A DNA stretch of 64,000 nucleotides from Scleromatobacter sp964418745. GTDB lineage: Bacteria; Pseudomonadota; Gammaproteobacteria; Burkholderiales; Burkholderiaceae_C. How positions within the stretch are numbered: position 1 is the first letter of the stretch; every line of letters begins with the position of its first letter. The position numbers were made by a program, and so were the translations under genes. The stretch is from contig CAYQMX010000006.1 in assembly GCA_964418745.1 (NCBI GenBank), forward strand, positions 196,198 through 260,197, written 5' to 3'. Of the stretch, positions 1 through 7,210 are shown piece after piece. The notes under the pieces are model-generated. The model did not search any database. It had not been told where the DNA came from and worked only from the letters and a program-made list of their open reading frames with translations.

Positions 1-1
1 C

Positions 2-658
2 GATGACCGCGTCTTCCGGTCGATGAACGATGTTGGCGTCGGCGTCGAAGACGTTCTGGCGGGCATCGACGCCGCGATCTCCGAAGGCTTCGAGCCCGTC
101 AAGGTCAACATGGTCGTCAAGAGGGGCGCCAATGATGAGCAGATCGTCCCGCTGACGCGCGCATTGCATCGACGTTACGGTCGTGCGGTCGTCCTTCGGT
201 TCATTGAGTTCATGGACGTCGGATCGACGAATGGCTGGCGACTCGACGACGTCCTGCCGTCGCGATCGGTGCTGGAACGCTTGGAAAAGATGGGAACGCT
301 CGCGCGCCTGCCCGCCGTCACCGATGGCGAGACGGCTGTGCGCTATGAATTCATGGGCACCGGCCAGGAAATCGGCCTGATATCCAGCGTAACCAACGCC
401 TTCTGCGGAGATTGCACGCGTGCTCGTCTGTCAACCGACGGACAACTCTACCTTTGCCTGTTTGCGAGTCACGGTCACGACCTTCGTTCGCTGCTGCGCG
501 GCGGCGCGAGCGACGAGGAGCTCGCTGCGTTCCTTGACGGCATCTGGGCAGCACGAAGCGACCGGTACTCTGAACTCCGTCGCCCCAGGATCCTTGGCCG
601 AGACGAGAGGGCGGTCGCCGCCGATCGTCGCGTCGAGATGCACTTCATCGGCGGCTAG
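2..658 (+). CDS. moaA: GTP 3',8-cyclase MoaA, C-terminal part (5' end outside window)
   Basis: C-terminal two thirds of the radical-SAM enzyme that turns GTP into 3',8-cyclo-7,8-dihydro-GTP, the first step of molybdenum cofactor synthesis. The frame is open from base 2 (DDRVFRSMNDVGVG), so the ATG at 23 is internal and the gene starts before the window. Visible family marks are the barrel segment VKVNMVVKRGAND, the motif RFIEFMDVG, the second 4Fe-4S cysteines in CGDCTR plus a third Cys in LYLCLF, and the C-terminal Gly-Gly that MoaA needs for catalysis. No downstream partner is visible: the next genes run the other way and concern arsenic. Confidence 0.95.
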   Translation, partial: DDRVFRSMNDVGVGVEDVLAGIDAAISEGFEPVKVNMVVKRGANDEQIVPLTRALHRRYGRAVVLRFIEFMDVGSTNGWRLDDVLPSRSVLERLEKMGTLARLPAVTDGETAVRYEFMGTGQEIGLISSVTNAFCGDCTRARLSTDGQLYLCLFASHGHDLRSLLRGGASDEELAAFLDGIWAARSDRYSELRRPRILGRDERAVAADRRVEMHFIGG

Positions 659-803
659 CTGATTGGCTCCCCGGCTCTCGCTGCAACGGGCGACCAGGTA
701 CGGGGCGGCGTCACGCGGAGGGGAGTGTCGTCGGCGCTTCCTTGACGTCGCCCCAGCCGCGAGCCGATCGAACAGGTCGAGTCGACCTTGCAGAGATCTG
801 GAA

Positions 804-1559
804 TCAGCTTGCGGCGCGGTGGATCTCTGAGTCAATCGGCTGCCGACCGCATTCAGTCGTCTCGGAGGCCGTGTCGCCCGAGGCATCGATGACATTCGAA
901 CGGCGTGCCCGGTGAGTCGGCGCCTCGAGTGCCAGGTGAATGGCGGCGCCGATGGCGGTGCCGGCAAATTCTGCGAGCATGAAGCCGGGCGCGCTGATTG
1001 GTGCGATGCCGGCAAAGCTGTCGCTGAACAAACGTCCAAGAACTGCGGCAGGGTTGGCGAACGAGGTCGAGGACGTGAACCAGTAGGCCGCACCAATGTA
1101 GGCGGCAACCATGGAGGACGCCCGGCCTGCAGGCGCGCGAAGGATAACCAGTAGCAGGCCGGCAGTGGCCACTGCCTCTGCGATCCATTGGCCTGAACCG
1201 CCGCGCACCTTGGTCGAGAACTGCAAGATCGGTAGACCGAACATCAGATGCGCGAGCCATGCACCCAGCATCGCACCCGTCAACTGGGCGGCAACGTAGG
1301 CAACGAACGAGGCCTTCGGTAGCTCCCGTCGAAACATCATCACGGCGCTGACGGCGGGATTGAAATGCGCGCCGCTGACCGGACCGAAGACCTCGATCAA
1401 GACGTACAGGCCGCCCACGGTAGCCAGCGTGTTCGCAATCAGCGCGATGGCAACATTGCCACCCGAAAGGCGCTCGCCCATGATGCCCGAGCCGATCACC
1501 ACGGCAAGCAGCAGGGCGGTTCCCAGCGCTTCGGCAGCAAGTTTGCGGTGCAGGTCCAC
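804..1559 (-). CDS. aqpS: AqpS-like aquaglyceroporin of the arsenic operon
   Basis: MIP-family channel of 251 residues with six hydrophobic segments and two NPA half-loops (HFNPAVS near residue 67, FANPAAV near 169). In alphaproteobacterial ars operons an AqpS replaces the ArsB pump and lets arsenite made by ArsC flow out of the cell; the same role is inferred here because no arsB or acr3 is visible. Start is GTG, one base past the arsC stop, so the two are translationally linked. The hydrophilic tail after residue ~215 is unusual and may be poorly conserved. Last gene of a leftward operon arsR-(broken arsC)-arsC-aqpS. Confidence 0.85.
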   Translation of the reverse strand: MDLHRKLAAEALGTALLLAVVIGSGIMGERLSGGNVAIALIANTLATVGGLYVLIEVFGPVSGAHFNPAVSAVMMFRRELPKASFVAYVAAQLTGAMLGAWLAHLMFGLPILQFSTKVRGGSGQWIAEAVATAGLLLVILRAPAGRASSMVAAYIGAAYWFTSSTSFANPAAVLGRLFSDSFAGIAPISAPGFMLAEFAGTAIGAAIHLALEAPTHRARRSNVIDASGDTASETTECGRQPIDSEIHRAAS

Positions 1560-1560
1560 C

Positions 1561-2067
1561 TCAGCGCTTTCCGATCTCGGCCAGCGCGTGACGCAACTCG
1601 GGCTGGGTCATCGAGTCCAGTGGCAATTGCAGCAGTTGCAGCATCCGAAAGCCGATCGCCTGACGCGTCAACTCGAACGCGCGGCGCTTGCCTTCGTCGC
1701 CTCCTTCTGCGTTCGACGGATCGGGGTAGCCCCAGTGCACCTTCACCGGTTGCCCCCCTGTACCCCCAAAGAAGACGGGGCACTGCTCCGCCGCCGCGCT
1801 GTCGCATACCGTGATGACGACCGAGAGCGGAGGTGCACCGTCAATACTGAACTCGTCCCAGCTCTTGCTTCGGTACGAGGCCGTGTCGATGCCGGCATTG
1901 CGCAGTGCTTCGAGTGCGAAGGGATTGATGCGGCCGCTCGGAGTGCTGCCTGCGCTGTGCGCCCTCACCTCCTTGCCGAGCTTCGTTGCCCAGTATTCGA
2001 GCATGCCTTCAGCGAGTACGCTTCGGGCGGAGTTGTGAGTGCAGAGGATGAGGACGTGGGTAGTCAT
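1561..2067 (-). CDS. arsC: Arsenate reductase, low-molecular-weight phosphatase type
   Basis: 168 residues; cytoplasmic reduction of As(V) to As(III) through a cysteine cascade. The N-terminal P-loop CTHNSARS carries the nucleophilic Cys of the LMW-PTP fold, and ITVCDSAAAEQCP contains the two further Cys expected for the relay of the thioredoxin-coupled class. The segment VHWGYPDPSNAEG is the conserved C-terminal region. It lies directly downstream of a damaged second arsC, so this copy is the working one. ArsC plus an AqpS channel is a complete resistance route: arsenate is reduced, arsenite leaves through the channel. Confidence 0.93.
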   Translation of the reverse strand: MTTHVLILCTHNSARSVLAEGMLEYWATKLGKEVRAHSAGSTPSGRINPFALEALRNAGIDTASYRSKSWDEFSIDGAPPLSVVITVCDSAAAEQCPVFFGGTGGQPVKVHWGYPDPSNAEGGDEGKRRAFELTRQAIGFRMLQLLQLPLDSMTQPELRHALAEIGKR

Positions 2068-2083
2068 GGTCTTGGGCAGAGGC

Positions 2084-2494
2084 TCAGGATTGCTGGCCGA
2101 TCGAGTGGGCCGCAGCCTGCAGGGATATCCTGTCGGTGGATGGCAACGGCAGCGCCATCATCGACTCGACTCGATGCGACGCTTGAGCAGGATTGCCGTG
2201 TCGAGAAGAGCTTGGCGACCGGCGACTTTGGGTTCGAGAACCGCTGGGTCGGGCATGCCCCAATGCGCTGTGACAGGTTGGCCCAGGCCAGGCCGGGCAG
2301 GTTTCTCCCGCGGCCTTGTCACGGGCGGTGAAGGCGAAATCCATCCGTTGAGCCTCAGGGGTAGCGAATTCTTCCCAACCCTTGCTGCGGCAGCCGGCCG
2401 TCGGCAGTGCCACGTGTGCGAGCGTTTCGAGCGCCAATGGGTTCACGACGCCAATTGCCTGGCTTGCAGCAGAAAAGGCCTGGAAGCGCTCCAC
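2084..2494 (-). pseudogene. Broken second arsenate reductase (arsC remnant)
   Basis: Reading leftward, the frame shows ArsC pieces: VVNPLALETL, CRSKGWEEFA, MDFAFTARDKAAGETCPAWPG. It then loses homology near 2283; from there the next frame gives QPVTAHWGMPDPAVLE and LLDTAILLKRRI, which are ArsC again. Near 2175 the first frame resumes with LPLPSTDRISLQ, the usual ArsC end. Two compensating single-base shifts therefore scramble about 35 codons. The P-loop with the catalytic Cys is absent: the frame begins inside the protein right after arsR. It is either a decayed duplicate or, less likely, a sequencing error; the missing N terminus argues for decay. Confidence 0.8.
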
Positions 2495-2506
2495 TGGGAA
2501 CCCCCG

Positions 2507-2830
2507 TCAGAATTTGCAGGATGTCGCTGACGCGGGCAGGCAGGCCTCACCCTGGCAGCAATTGGCGGTGAGATAGTCGATCAGCGAATTCATGTGCTGA
2601 AACGAAGCCCGGTAGATCAAGTTCCGCCCCTGACGCTCCTGCGTGACGAGGCCAGCGTTCGTCAATTCCTTCAAGTGGAAGGACAAAGTCGCCGCCGGCA
2701 CGTCCAGATGCTCCGCCATCGTGCCGGGCGTGATGCCTTGCTGACCGACCACCACCAGGGCACGGAACACCTCAAGGCGCAGGTCATGGGCAAGGGCAGC
2801 GAGGGAGCGAATGATCTCTTTATTTTCCAT
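2507..2830 (-). CDS. arsR: ArsR/SmtB-family arsenic-responsive repressor
   Basis: 107-residue winged-helix repressor (MENKEIIRSLAALAHDLR). The helix-turn-helix is TMAEHLDVPAATLSFHLKEL and the wing GLVTQERQGRNLIY. It lacks the E. coli-type Cys pair in the DNA-binding helix; instead Cys91, Cys92, Cys97 and Cys105 cluster at the C-terminal end, like the Acidithiobacillus-type As(III) site. An alternative start one codon upstream (2833) gives MMENK. No Shine-Dalgarno is visible; see the operator/promoter entry, which implies a leaderless message. The frame stays open far upstream, but that part is a transposase remnant and not ArsR. Confidence 0.92.
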   Translation of the reverse strand: MENKEIIRSLAALAHDLRLEVFRALVVVGQQGITPGTMAEHLDVPAATLSFHLKELTNAGLVTQERQGRNLIYRASFQHMNSLIDYLTANCCQGEACLPASATSCKF

Positions 2831-2864
2831 CATTTGACTATAGTCGAATGATTGATCTTTGCAA
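2829..2864 (-). promoter_or_regulatory. arsR promoter with overlapping palindromic operator
   Basis: Bases 2829-2852 form a 24-bp palindrome with one mismatched pair: outer arms ATCATT/AATGAT, inner arms GAC/GTC around TATA. On the minus strand the centre supplies a -10 (TATAGT, 2842-2837), and TTGCAA (2864-2859) sits 16 bp upstream as a -35. The ATG lies 3 nt after the -10, so the transcript should start at about the start codon. ArsR-family repressors bind such palindromes over their own promoter. Confidence 0.7.
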
Positions 2865-2986
2865 GTCATGCTTCGGGGCAGCATCCAGCGGTTCTCAGCC
2901 TGAACTGCGAAAGGCTCCGCCGGGCAAGCGTGTAGCCTGGGTGATTGCCGAGCGAGCGTCGCGAGGCCCACTGCATCATTCCAGGA

Positions 2987-3214
2987 TCGACCCTGGAGGA
3001 TGGCGTCGAGATCGATGGGCTGGTCTCTGTCGCGAAAGGTGTAGCGCCCGTTCAGGTGGGTGTGCTGCCAGGCGACCGGCGGCGTCGACGTGACGAGCGC
3101 GAGCGCTTTCTCGTTACCACTGGCCGCGCATTCAGTCAGCAGCCGCGAGAGGAACGCCGAGTTGTAGAACGCGGTCGCGTTCGCCATCAGCCTCCGCCAA
3201 ATCGTTGAATCGGC
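2987..3214 (-). pseudogene. Tn3-family transposase TnpA, C-terminal remnant
   Basis: Read leftward in the same frame as arsR, the translation contains ANATAFYNSAFLSRLL, a segment VTSTPPVAWQHTHLNGRYTF and DRDQPIDLDAILQ. This matches the last ~75 residues of Tn3-type DDE transposases (the YNS...L motif, then PVAWQH-NLNGRY-F and a short acidic end). Everything upstream is missing: no catalytic residues and no start. It marks an old transposition next to the arsenic operon. I could not find a convincing 38-bp GGGG...TAAG inverted repeat at its outer edge. Confidence 0.7.
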
Positions 3215-3246
3215 AGCTTGGTCGAGTTCAGACAGTGCTGACACCC

Positions 3247-3294
3247 GAAAACCGCCCTCACGGCGGAAAAAAGAGACCCGGCGCGAGGCCGGGT
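3247..3294 (-). terminator. Tandem intrinsic terminators reading leftward
   Basis: On the minus strand, hairpin 1 (arms ACCCGGC 3276-3282 and GCCGGGT 3288-3294, 5-nt loop) is followed by a run of six T (3272-3267). Hairpin 2 (CCGCC 3252-3256, GGCGG 3262-3266) is followed by four T. They would stop leftward transcription before the transposase remnant and arsR. No leftward gene now lies to their right, so they may be left from a lost gene. Confidence 0.65.
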
Positions 3295-3353
3295 CGAGAC
3301 CGACAGTCAGGGAGGAAGTAAGGCGCTGCCGGGGATCGAAGTATAGCATATGT

Positions 3354-3371
3354 GCTAAATGCACATTTAGC
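3354..3371. promoter_or_regulatory. Perfect 18-bp palindrome upstream of b561
   Basis: GCTAAATG-CA-CATTTAGC, perfect 8-bp arms. It lies 5 bp upstream of the box at 3376 and inside an AT-rich stretch, which fits an operator for a second regulator. The core loosely resembles sites of Rrf2-type regulators such as NsrR but does not match closely enough to name one. Confidence 0.5.
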
Positions 3372-3375
3372 GAGT

Positions 3376-3408
3376 GATAAGAAAACCATAAGGTGGCCGC
3401 GCAAAGAT
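3376..3408 (+). promoter_or_regulatory. Response-regulator box 1 and promoter for the b561 operon
   Basis: GATAAG-AAAAC-CATAAG (3376-3392): two hexamers ending in TAAG, 5 bp apart, 11-bp period, as in PmrA/QseB-type sites (complement of YTTAAK-N5-YTTAAK). Ten bases further AAAGAT (3403-3408) sits where the other two boxes have their -10, though it is a weak -10. The matching sites are at 6694 and 9141. Confidence 0.6.
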
Positions 3409-3414
3409 GTGCTT

Positions 3415-3437
3415 CAAGCAAGCAAGCAAGCAAGCAA
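3415..3437 (+). repeat. Tetranucleotide repeat (CAAG)5.75
   Basis: Nearly six uninterrupted copies of CAAG between the predicted promoter and the start of the b561 gene (63 bp before the ATG). Tetranucleotide tracts slip during replication, so the leader length may vary between cells. Confidence 0.85.
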
Positions 3438-3499
3438 CCCACCCACTCGCATGAGACTGCGTGCATCGCCGATGCGCCAGCCATGACAAGGAGGACTCC

Positions 3500-4237
3500 A
3501 TGAATGTCTCGTCAACGTCCCCGACAGGCGCGTCCGCCGAACCTGAAGACACGAACGCGATCGCCGCGCCGGTCCTCGTCTGGGACGCGCCCCTGCGCGT
3601 CTTCCACTGGCTGATGGCAGCGACGTTCGTCGGTGCCTACCTCACCGCGGAGGACGAGTCGTGGCGCACCGTGCACGTCACGCTCGGCTACACGATGGCG
3701 GGCCTGGTGGCCTTCCGCATCGTCTGGGGAGTGATCGGCCCGCGTTGGGCGCGCTTCTCGAGTTTCGTCCGCGGCCCCGCCGCGGTGGCGCGCTACGTGC
3801 GCAGCCTTCTGCGAGGGACGCCCGAGCACCACACCGGGCACAACCCCGCGGGGGCGTTGGCCATCGTGGCCATGCTGGGCCTGGCCTGGATCGTCGCGAC
3901 CACCGGCTGGCTGGTGTACAACAGCGCGATCGGGGAGCGGCTCGAAGAGTCGCACGAGCTGGCGGCCAACCTGATGCTGGCCGTCGTCGTGCTGCACCTC
4001 GCGGGTGTGCTGCTGGGAACCTGGCTGCATCGCGAGAACCTCGCGAAGACCATGGTCACCGGAGTCCGGTCTGCGAAGCCGACCGACGGAATCCGCAGTT
4101 CGCGAAGAGGCATTGCCGCGTTGATGATCGTCGCCGTCCTGGCCTTCTGGGCGTTCCAGTGGCAGGCATCGCCCTCGCACCCCGGCGCGGTGCCGGGGTC
4201 GCACCACGGCGACCGGGATCATGATGACGATGATTGA
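3500..4237 (+). CDS. Cytochrome b561-family membrane protein
   Basis: 245 residues, start chosen at MNVSSTSP because AAGGAGGA lies 7 nt upstream. Four hydrophobic segments with the di-haem b histidines of the b561/Ni-hydrogenase cytochrome b family: VFHWLMA, TVHVTLGY, ESHELAAN and VLHLAGV, plus the loop GHNPAGALA. The C terminus is an extra hydrophobic helix followed by a His/Asp-rich tail (HHGDRDHDDDD) that could bind metal or face the periplasm. It would pass quinol electrons to periplasmic c-type cytochromes, here SHP and DHC encoded 2.5 kb downstream. Only 39 bp separate it from the response regulator gene, so the three form an operon. Confidence 0.88.
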   Translation: MNVSSTSPTGASAEPEDTNAIAAPVLVWDAPLRVFHWLMAATFVGAYLTAEDESWRTVHVTLGYTMAGLVAFRIVWGVIGPRWARFSSFVRGPAAVARYVRSLLRGTPEHHTGHNPAGALAIVAMLGLAWIVATTGWLVYNSAIGERLEESHELAANLMLAVVVLHLAGVLLGTWLHRENLAKTMVTGVRSAKPTDGIRSSRRGIAALMIVAVLAFWAFQWQASPSHPGAVPGSHHGDRDHDDDD

Positions 4238-4276
4238 ACCCGGACCGGTTCACACCTGTCCTATCGGAGTTCCCTG

Positions 4277-4948
4277 ATGCGCATCCTGCTTGCAGAAGAC
4301 GATCCGTTGCTGGGCGACGGCTTGCGTGCCCGCCTGCGACAACTCGGATTCCTGGTCGACTGGGTCAAGGACGGCGAGGCGGCCGAGCGCGAATTGCAGA
4401 CGGAGATCTACGCGGCGGCCATCCTGGACCTGGGCCTGCCGCTGAAGGACGGCATGGCCGTGCTCGCGGCCATCCGACATTCCGGGATCGCCCTGCCCGT
4501 GCTGATCCTGACGGCCCGTGACGGCGTCGCGGATCGGATCCAGGGCCTGGACATCGGGGCAGACGACTACGTGGTCAAGCCGGTCGACCTGGACGAACTG
4601 GCCGCCCGCCTGCGCGCCCTGATCCGACGCTCGCACGGCCTGGCGACCGTTCGCCTGACCGTTGGCGACGTGCAGCTCGACCCGACGGCGCATCTCGTCG
4701 AACAGGGCGGAGAACCGGTCGCGATGAGTTCGCGCGAATTCGACGTGCTGCACGCACTGATGCTCAATGCCGGCCGCGTCCTGTCGCGGGAGCAACTCGA
4801 ATGGCACGTCTACGGCTGGGGGCAGGAGGTCGAGAGCAATGCGGTCGAGGTGCATGTCCATCATCTGCGCCGCAAGCTCGGCAGCCAGTTCATCAAGACC
4901 GTGCGCGGCGTGGGCTACACGGTTCGCGGCGTGCAGCTCCAGCCATGA
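4277..4948 (+). CDS. OmpR-family response regulator (QseB/PmrA-like)
   Basis: 223 residues. Receiver domain 1-115 with acidic pocket EDD (7-9), phospho-acceptor Asp51 in AILDLGLP and the Lys of VVKPVD; winged-helix DNA-binding domain ~125-220 ending GVGYTVRGV. QseB/PmrA regulators bind direct hexamers spaced by five bases; three such boxes (3376, 6694, 9141) precede the b561, SHP and zinc-ribbon genes, so they are its likely targets, including its own operon. The ATGA overlap with the kinase gene couples their translation. Confidence 0.92.
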   Translation: MRILLAEDDPLLGDGLRARLRQLGFLVDWVKDGEAAERELQTEIYAAAILDLGLPLKDGMAVLAAIRHSGIALPVLILTARDGVADRIQGLDIGADDYVVKPVDLDELAARLRALIRRSHGLATVRLTVGDVQLDPTAHLVEQGGEPVAMSSREFDVLHALMLNAGRVLSREQLEWHVYGWGQEVESNAVEVHVHHLRRKLGSQFIKTVRGVGYTVRGVQLQP

Positions 4949-6318
4949 CGTTGCGCCCGCCATCCCTTCAAGGGCGCCTGCTCGTGCTGGTGCTCGGCCT
5001 CGTGGTGGCCGTGTGGATGGCGACCGCGTGCCTGACCTGGCTCGACGCGCGACGCCAATTGGATGAACTGCTCGACAGCCACCTCGCGCAGGCGGCGGCC
5101 CTGCTGGTCGTGCAACAGACCCAGGAACGTGAGGAAGACGAGCGCGGCGTGGATGCACCCCTGCTGCATCGGTACGCGCCAAGGGTTGCCTTCCAGGTGT
5201 TCCATGCGGGGCAGTTGGTACAGCGGTCAGCCAACGCGCCCATCCAACCGTTGATGGCGGGCATCGCCGGATCCGGCGGGGAGTTCCAGACGGTGGTCTC
5301 TGCCGGAAAGACCTGGCGGGTGTTTGCCGCTTACGGCGCCGAGCGCGATGTGGAGGTTTTCGTCGGCGAGCAGGTCGAATCGCGCGAAGACATCCTCTGG
5401 GCCGTGTTGCGCAGCACGCTCTGGCCGATGCTCATGGCGCTGCCCGCACTGGCGGGGGCAGTCTGGTGGGCCATTCGGCATGGTGTCGCGCCGATTCGGC
5501 GCCTTGCCTCCACGTTGGAGCAACGCACACCACAGGAATTGGAACCCGTCGTCGTCGCTGATGCACCGTCCGAACTGACGCCGATGGTAGTTGCCCTGAA
5601 CGACCTGTTGCTGCGTACTGCGCAACTGGTCGAAAAGGAGCGCCGCTTCACGGCCGATGCGGCCCACGAGCTTCGAACGCCGATCGCAGCGATCCGGGCA
5701 CAGGCCCAGGTCGCGATAGCAGCAACCGAGCCGGCAGAGCGAATACACGCACTCGAATTCACGCTCCATGGCTGCGACCGAGCGACCCGTCTTGTCGAGC
5801 AATTGCTGACGCTGTCGCGGATCGAGGCCGGTGTGCTCCCCCTGCGCGAATCCGTGGAACTCGGGGCTCTCATCCGTCGAGTCGCGGCCGAGGTCGCCCC
5901 TGCAGCGCTCGACAAGAACCAGGACATCGGCGTCGATGCCGACGAAGGGTGCGTGGTGACCGGCGACGCCACGCTGCTCGCCGTTCTGGTGCGCAATCTG
6001 GTGGACAACGCGATTCGGTACAGCCCCTTGGAGGCGACCGTTGCTGTCACGGTGACGCGTACGGACGGTGGCGTGCGAGTGAGGGTTGACGACAGCGGAC
6101 CGGGCATGAACAGTGTGAACATCGCACGGATGGGAGAACGGTTCTTTCGGGTTGTTGGAACCCATCAGGACGGCAGCGGTTTGGGTTGGTCCATCATCAG
6201 AAGAATTGCGGCAGTTCACGATGCGACTTGTTCCATCTCAAGATCGGAACACCTTCACGGACTGCGGGTTGACGTCGACTTTCCTTCGGCAGATCCCCAT
6301 CGCTCGCTGAACGGATGA
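4945..6318 (+). CDS. Sensor histidine kinase (QseC-like)
   Basis: 457 residues. Two membrane helices (~12-32 and ~155-176) enclose a ~120-residue periplasmic sensor domain of QseC type. Then a HAMP-like linker, the HisKA box with His241 in DAAHELRTPIAAI, and HATPase boxes NLVDNAIRYSP, DDSGPGM and GSGLGWSII. It phosphorylates the regulator encoded just upstream (ATGA overlap). The signal is unknown; the flanking haem genes suggest oxygen, nitric oxide or another redox cue, which is inference only. Confidence 0.92.
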   Translation: MTLRPPSLQGRLLVLVLGLVVAVWMATACLTWLDARRQLDELLDSHLAQAAALLVVQQTQEREEDERGVDAPLLHRYAPRVAFQVFHAGQLVQRSANAPIQPLMAGIAGSGGEFQTVVSAGKTWRVFAAYGAERDVEVFVGEQVESREDILWAVLRSTLWPMLMALPALAGAVWWAIRHGVAPIRRLASTLEQRTPQELEPVVVADAPSELTPMVVALNDLLLRTAQLVEKERRFTADAAHELRTPIAAIRAQAQVAIAATEPAERIHALEFTLHGCDRATRLVEQLLTLSRIEAGVLPLRESVELGALIRRVAAEVAPAALDKNQDIGVDADEGCVVTGDATLLAVLVRNLVDNAIRYSPLEATVAVTVTRTDGGVRVRVDDSGPGMNSVNIARMGERFFRVVGTHQDGSGLGWSIIRRIAAVHDATCSISRSEHLHGLRVDVDFPSADPHRSLNG

Positions 6319-6583
6319 CTTTCCAGGCCTGGGCGCATGTGCGGGCTCTCGACGTCGATCAAAGTCCAAGAATGTCTCCGCAGCCAGGTCAATTGGCCTG
6401 GCTCAAGCCGTGCACCGTAGCTCATTTCAACGGAGTTTCGAGGCCAGACGCCGAAGCAGGTGGCGGAGGCTGTCGCGACAGTCGCGATCAAGGCCGACGC
6501 GTGCTTCTTGGCGCTGCCGTGGCTGAGGGGAAACTTCGAAGCAAATTCGACTCCCTGGCCTTTGGTGCACGGGCTTTGGCGCG

Positions 6584-6726
6584 CGTGCGTTAGCGAACAG
6601 ATGCATCGCCTCCAAGCGTTCAGAGTCAGCAGTCCGCCAGGAATTGGCATGTCGACGCAAAGTGCCGACAGCGCGCGTTCTCCGACTGAGTCCGCTAAGA
6701 ATTCGATAAGCAACGATCCCTAACAT
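6584..6726 (+). repeat. Diverged direct repeat, copy A
   Basis: Shares CGTGCGTTrGCGAACAGATG at its left end, a CAGAGTC block in the middle and the 17-bp GCTAAGAATTCGATAAG at its right end with the stretch at 9041-9173. Both copies are about 135 bp and lie before a gene on the plus strand. They flank the SHP-DHC-b561 gene set. Confidence 0.6.
6694..6726 (+). promoter_or_regulatory. Response-regulator box 2 and promoter for the SHP operon
   Basis: GCTAAG-AATTC-GATAAG (6694-6710), then 10 bp, then TAACAT (6721-6726) as -10. The box takes the place of a -35, as in promoters activated by PmrA-type regulators. The same 17 bases and the same 10-bp gap recur at 9141. Confidence 0.65.
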
Positions 6727-6809
6727 GGCTTGTCGCATCCGTCGGATTGCAGGGCAGGACCAATTGCTGTCTTGCATCGGTTCACTCAGTTGCCCCAAGG
6801 AGCAAGACC

Positions 6810-7202
6810 ATGTTGATTCGTACTTTGGCCGCGATCGCGGCGATGACACTGCCGCTGATGGCCGTCGCCAATCCTGTCCAGGAGGCCTACCGCGCCGCGG
6901 CGAAACAAGAGAACTCGGCGTTCGCTGACTTCTCGGCACCGCGTGGTGAGGCTTTCTACAAGGCCAAGACCGGTGAGGCGTCTTGCGCCAATTGCCACGG
7001 CAATTCACCGAAGGCGCACGGAAGGCACGCGACGACAGGCAAGGACATCCTACCCATGGCCCCAGTGGCAAATGCCGAGCGCTTCACCGACGCAGCCAAG
7101 GTGGAGAAGTGGTTCAAGCGCAACTGCAGCGATGTTCTCAAGCGCGCCTGCACTGCGAACGAGAAGGGCGACTTCATCGCCTACCTTTTGTCCGTGAAAT
7201 AG
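6810..7202 (+). CDS. SHP-type monohaem cytochrome c (DUF1924)
   Basis: 130 residues. Signal peptide 1-20 (cut after MAVA), then one haem-binding CANCH (Cys59, Cys62, His63). The C-terminal part ERFTDAAKVEKWFKRNCSD with Cys106 and Cys114 matches the Rhodobacter sphaeroides haem protein SHP, where a nearby Asn is the sixth haem ligand and leaves on reduction so that oxygen or NO can bind; Asn105 is the candidate here. The start was set at MLIRTL because AAGGAG is 7 nt upstream. It shares a transcript with DHC and the b561-DHC fusion, the usual SHP partners. Confidence 0.88.
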   Translation: MLIRTLAAIAAMTLPLMAVANPVQEAYRAAAKQENSAFADFSAPRGEAFYKAKTGEASCANCHGNSPKAHGRHATTGKDILPMAPVANAERFTDAAKVEKWFKRNCSDVLKRACTANEKGDFIAYLLSVK

Positions 7203-7210
7203 GACCCGAC

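Larger units (their letters stand above)
6319..6809. other. 491-bp non-coding region before the SHP gene
   Basis: No convincing gene on either strand. The right part (6584-6726) is a diverged copy of the region at 9041-9173 and contains box 2 with its -10. The left ~260 bp show no structure I can name. Confidence 0.6.

Noticed and set aside
3354..3371. NsrR or FNR operator
   Set aside because: Symmetric and AT-rich, but does not match the NsrR or FNR consensus; kept as an unnamed palindrome.
6694..6710. Tn3-family inverted-repeat end (...TAAG)
   Set aside because: No GGGG outer end at the right distance, and the same sequence recurs in a promoter position with a -10 downstream, which a regulator box explains better.
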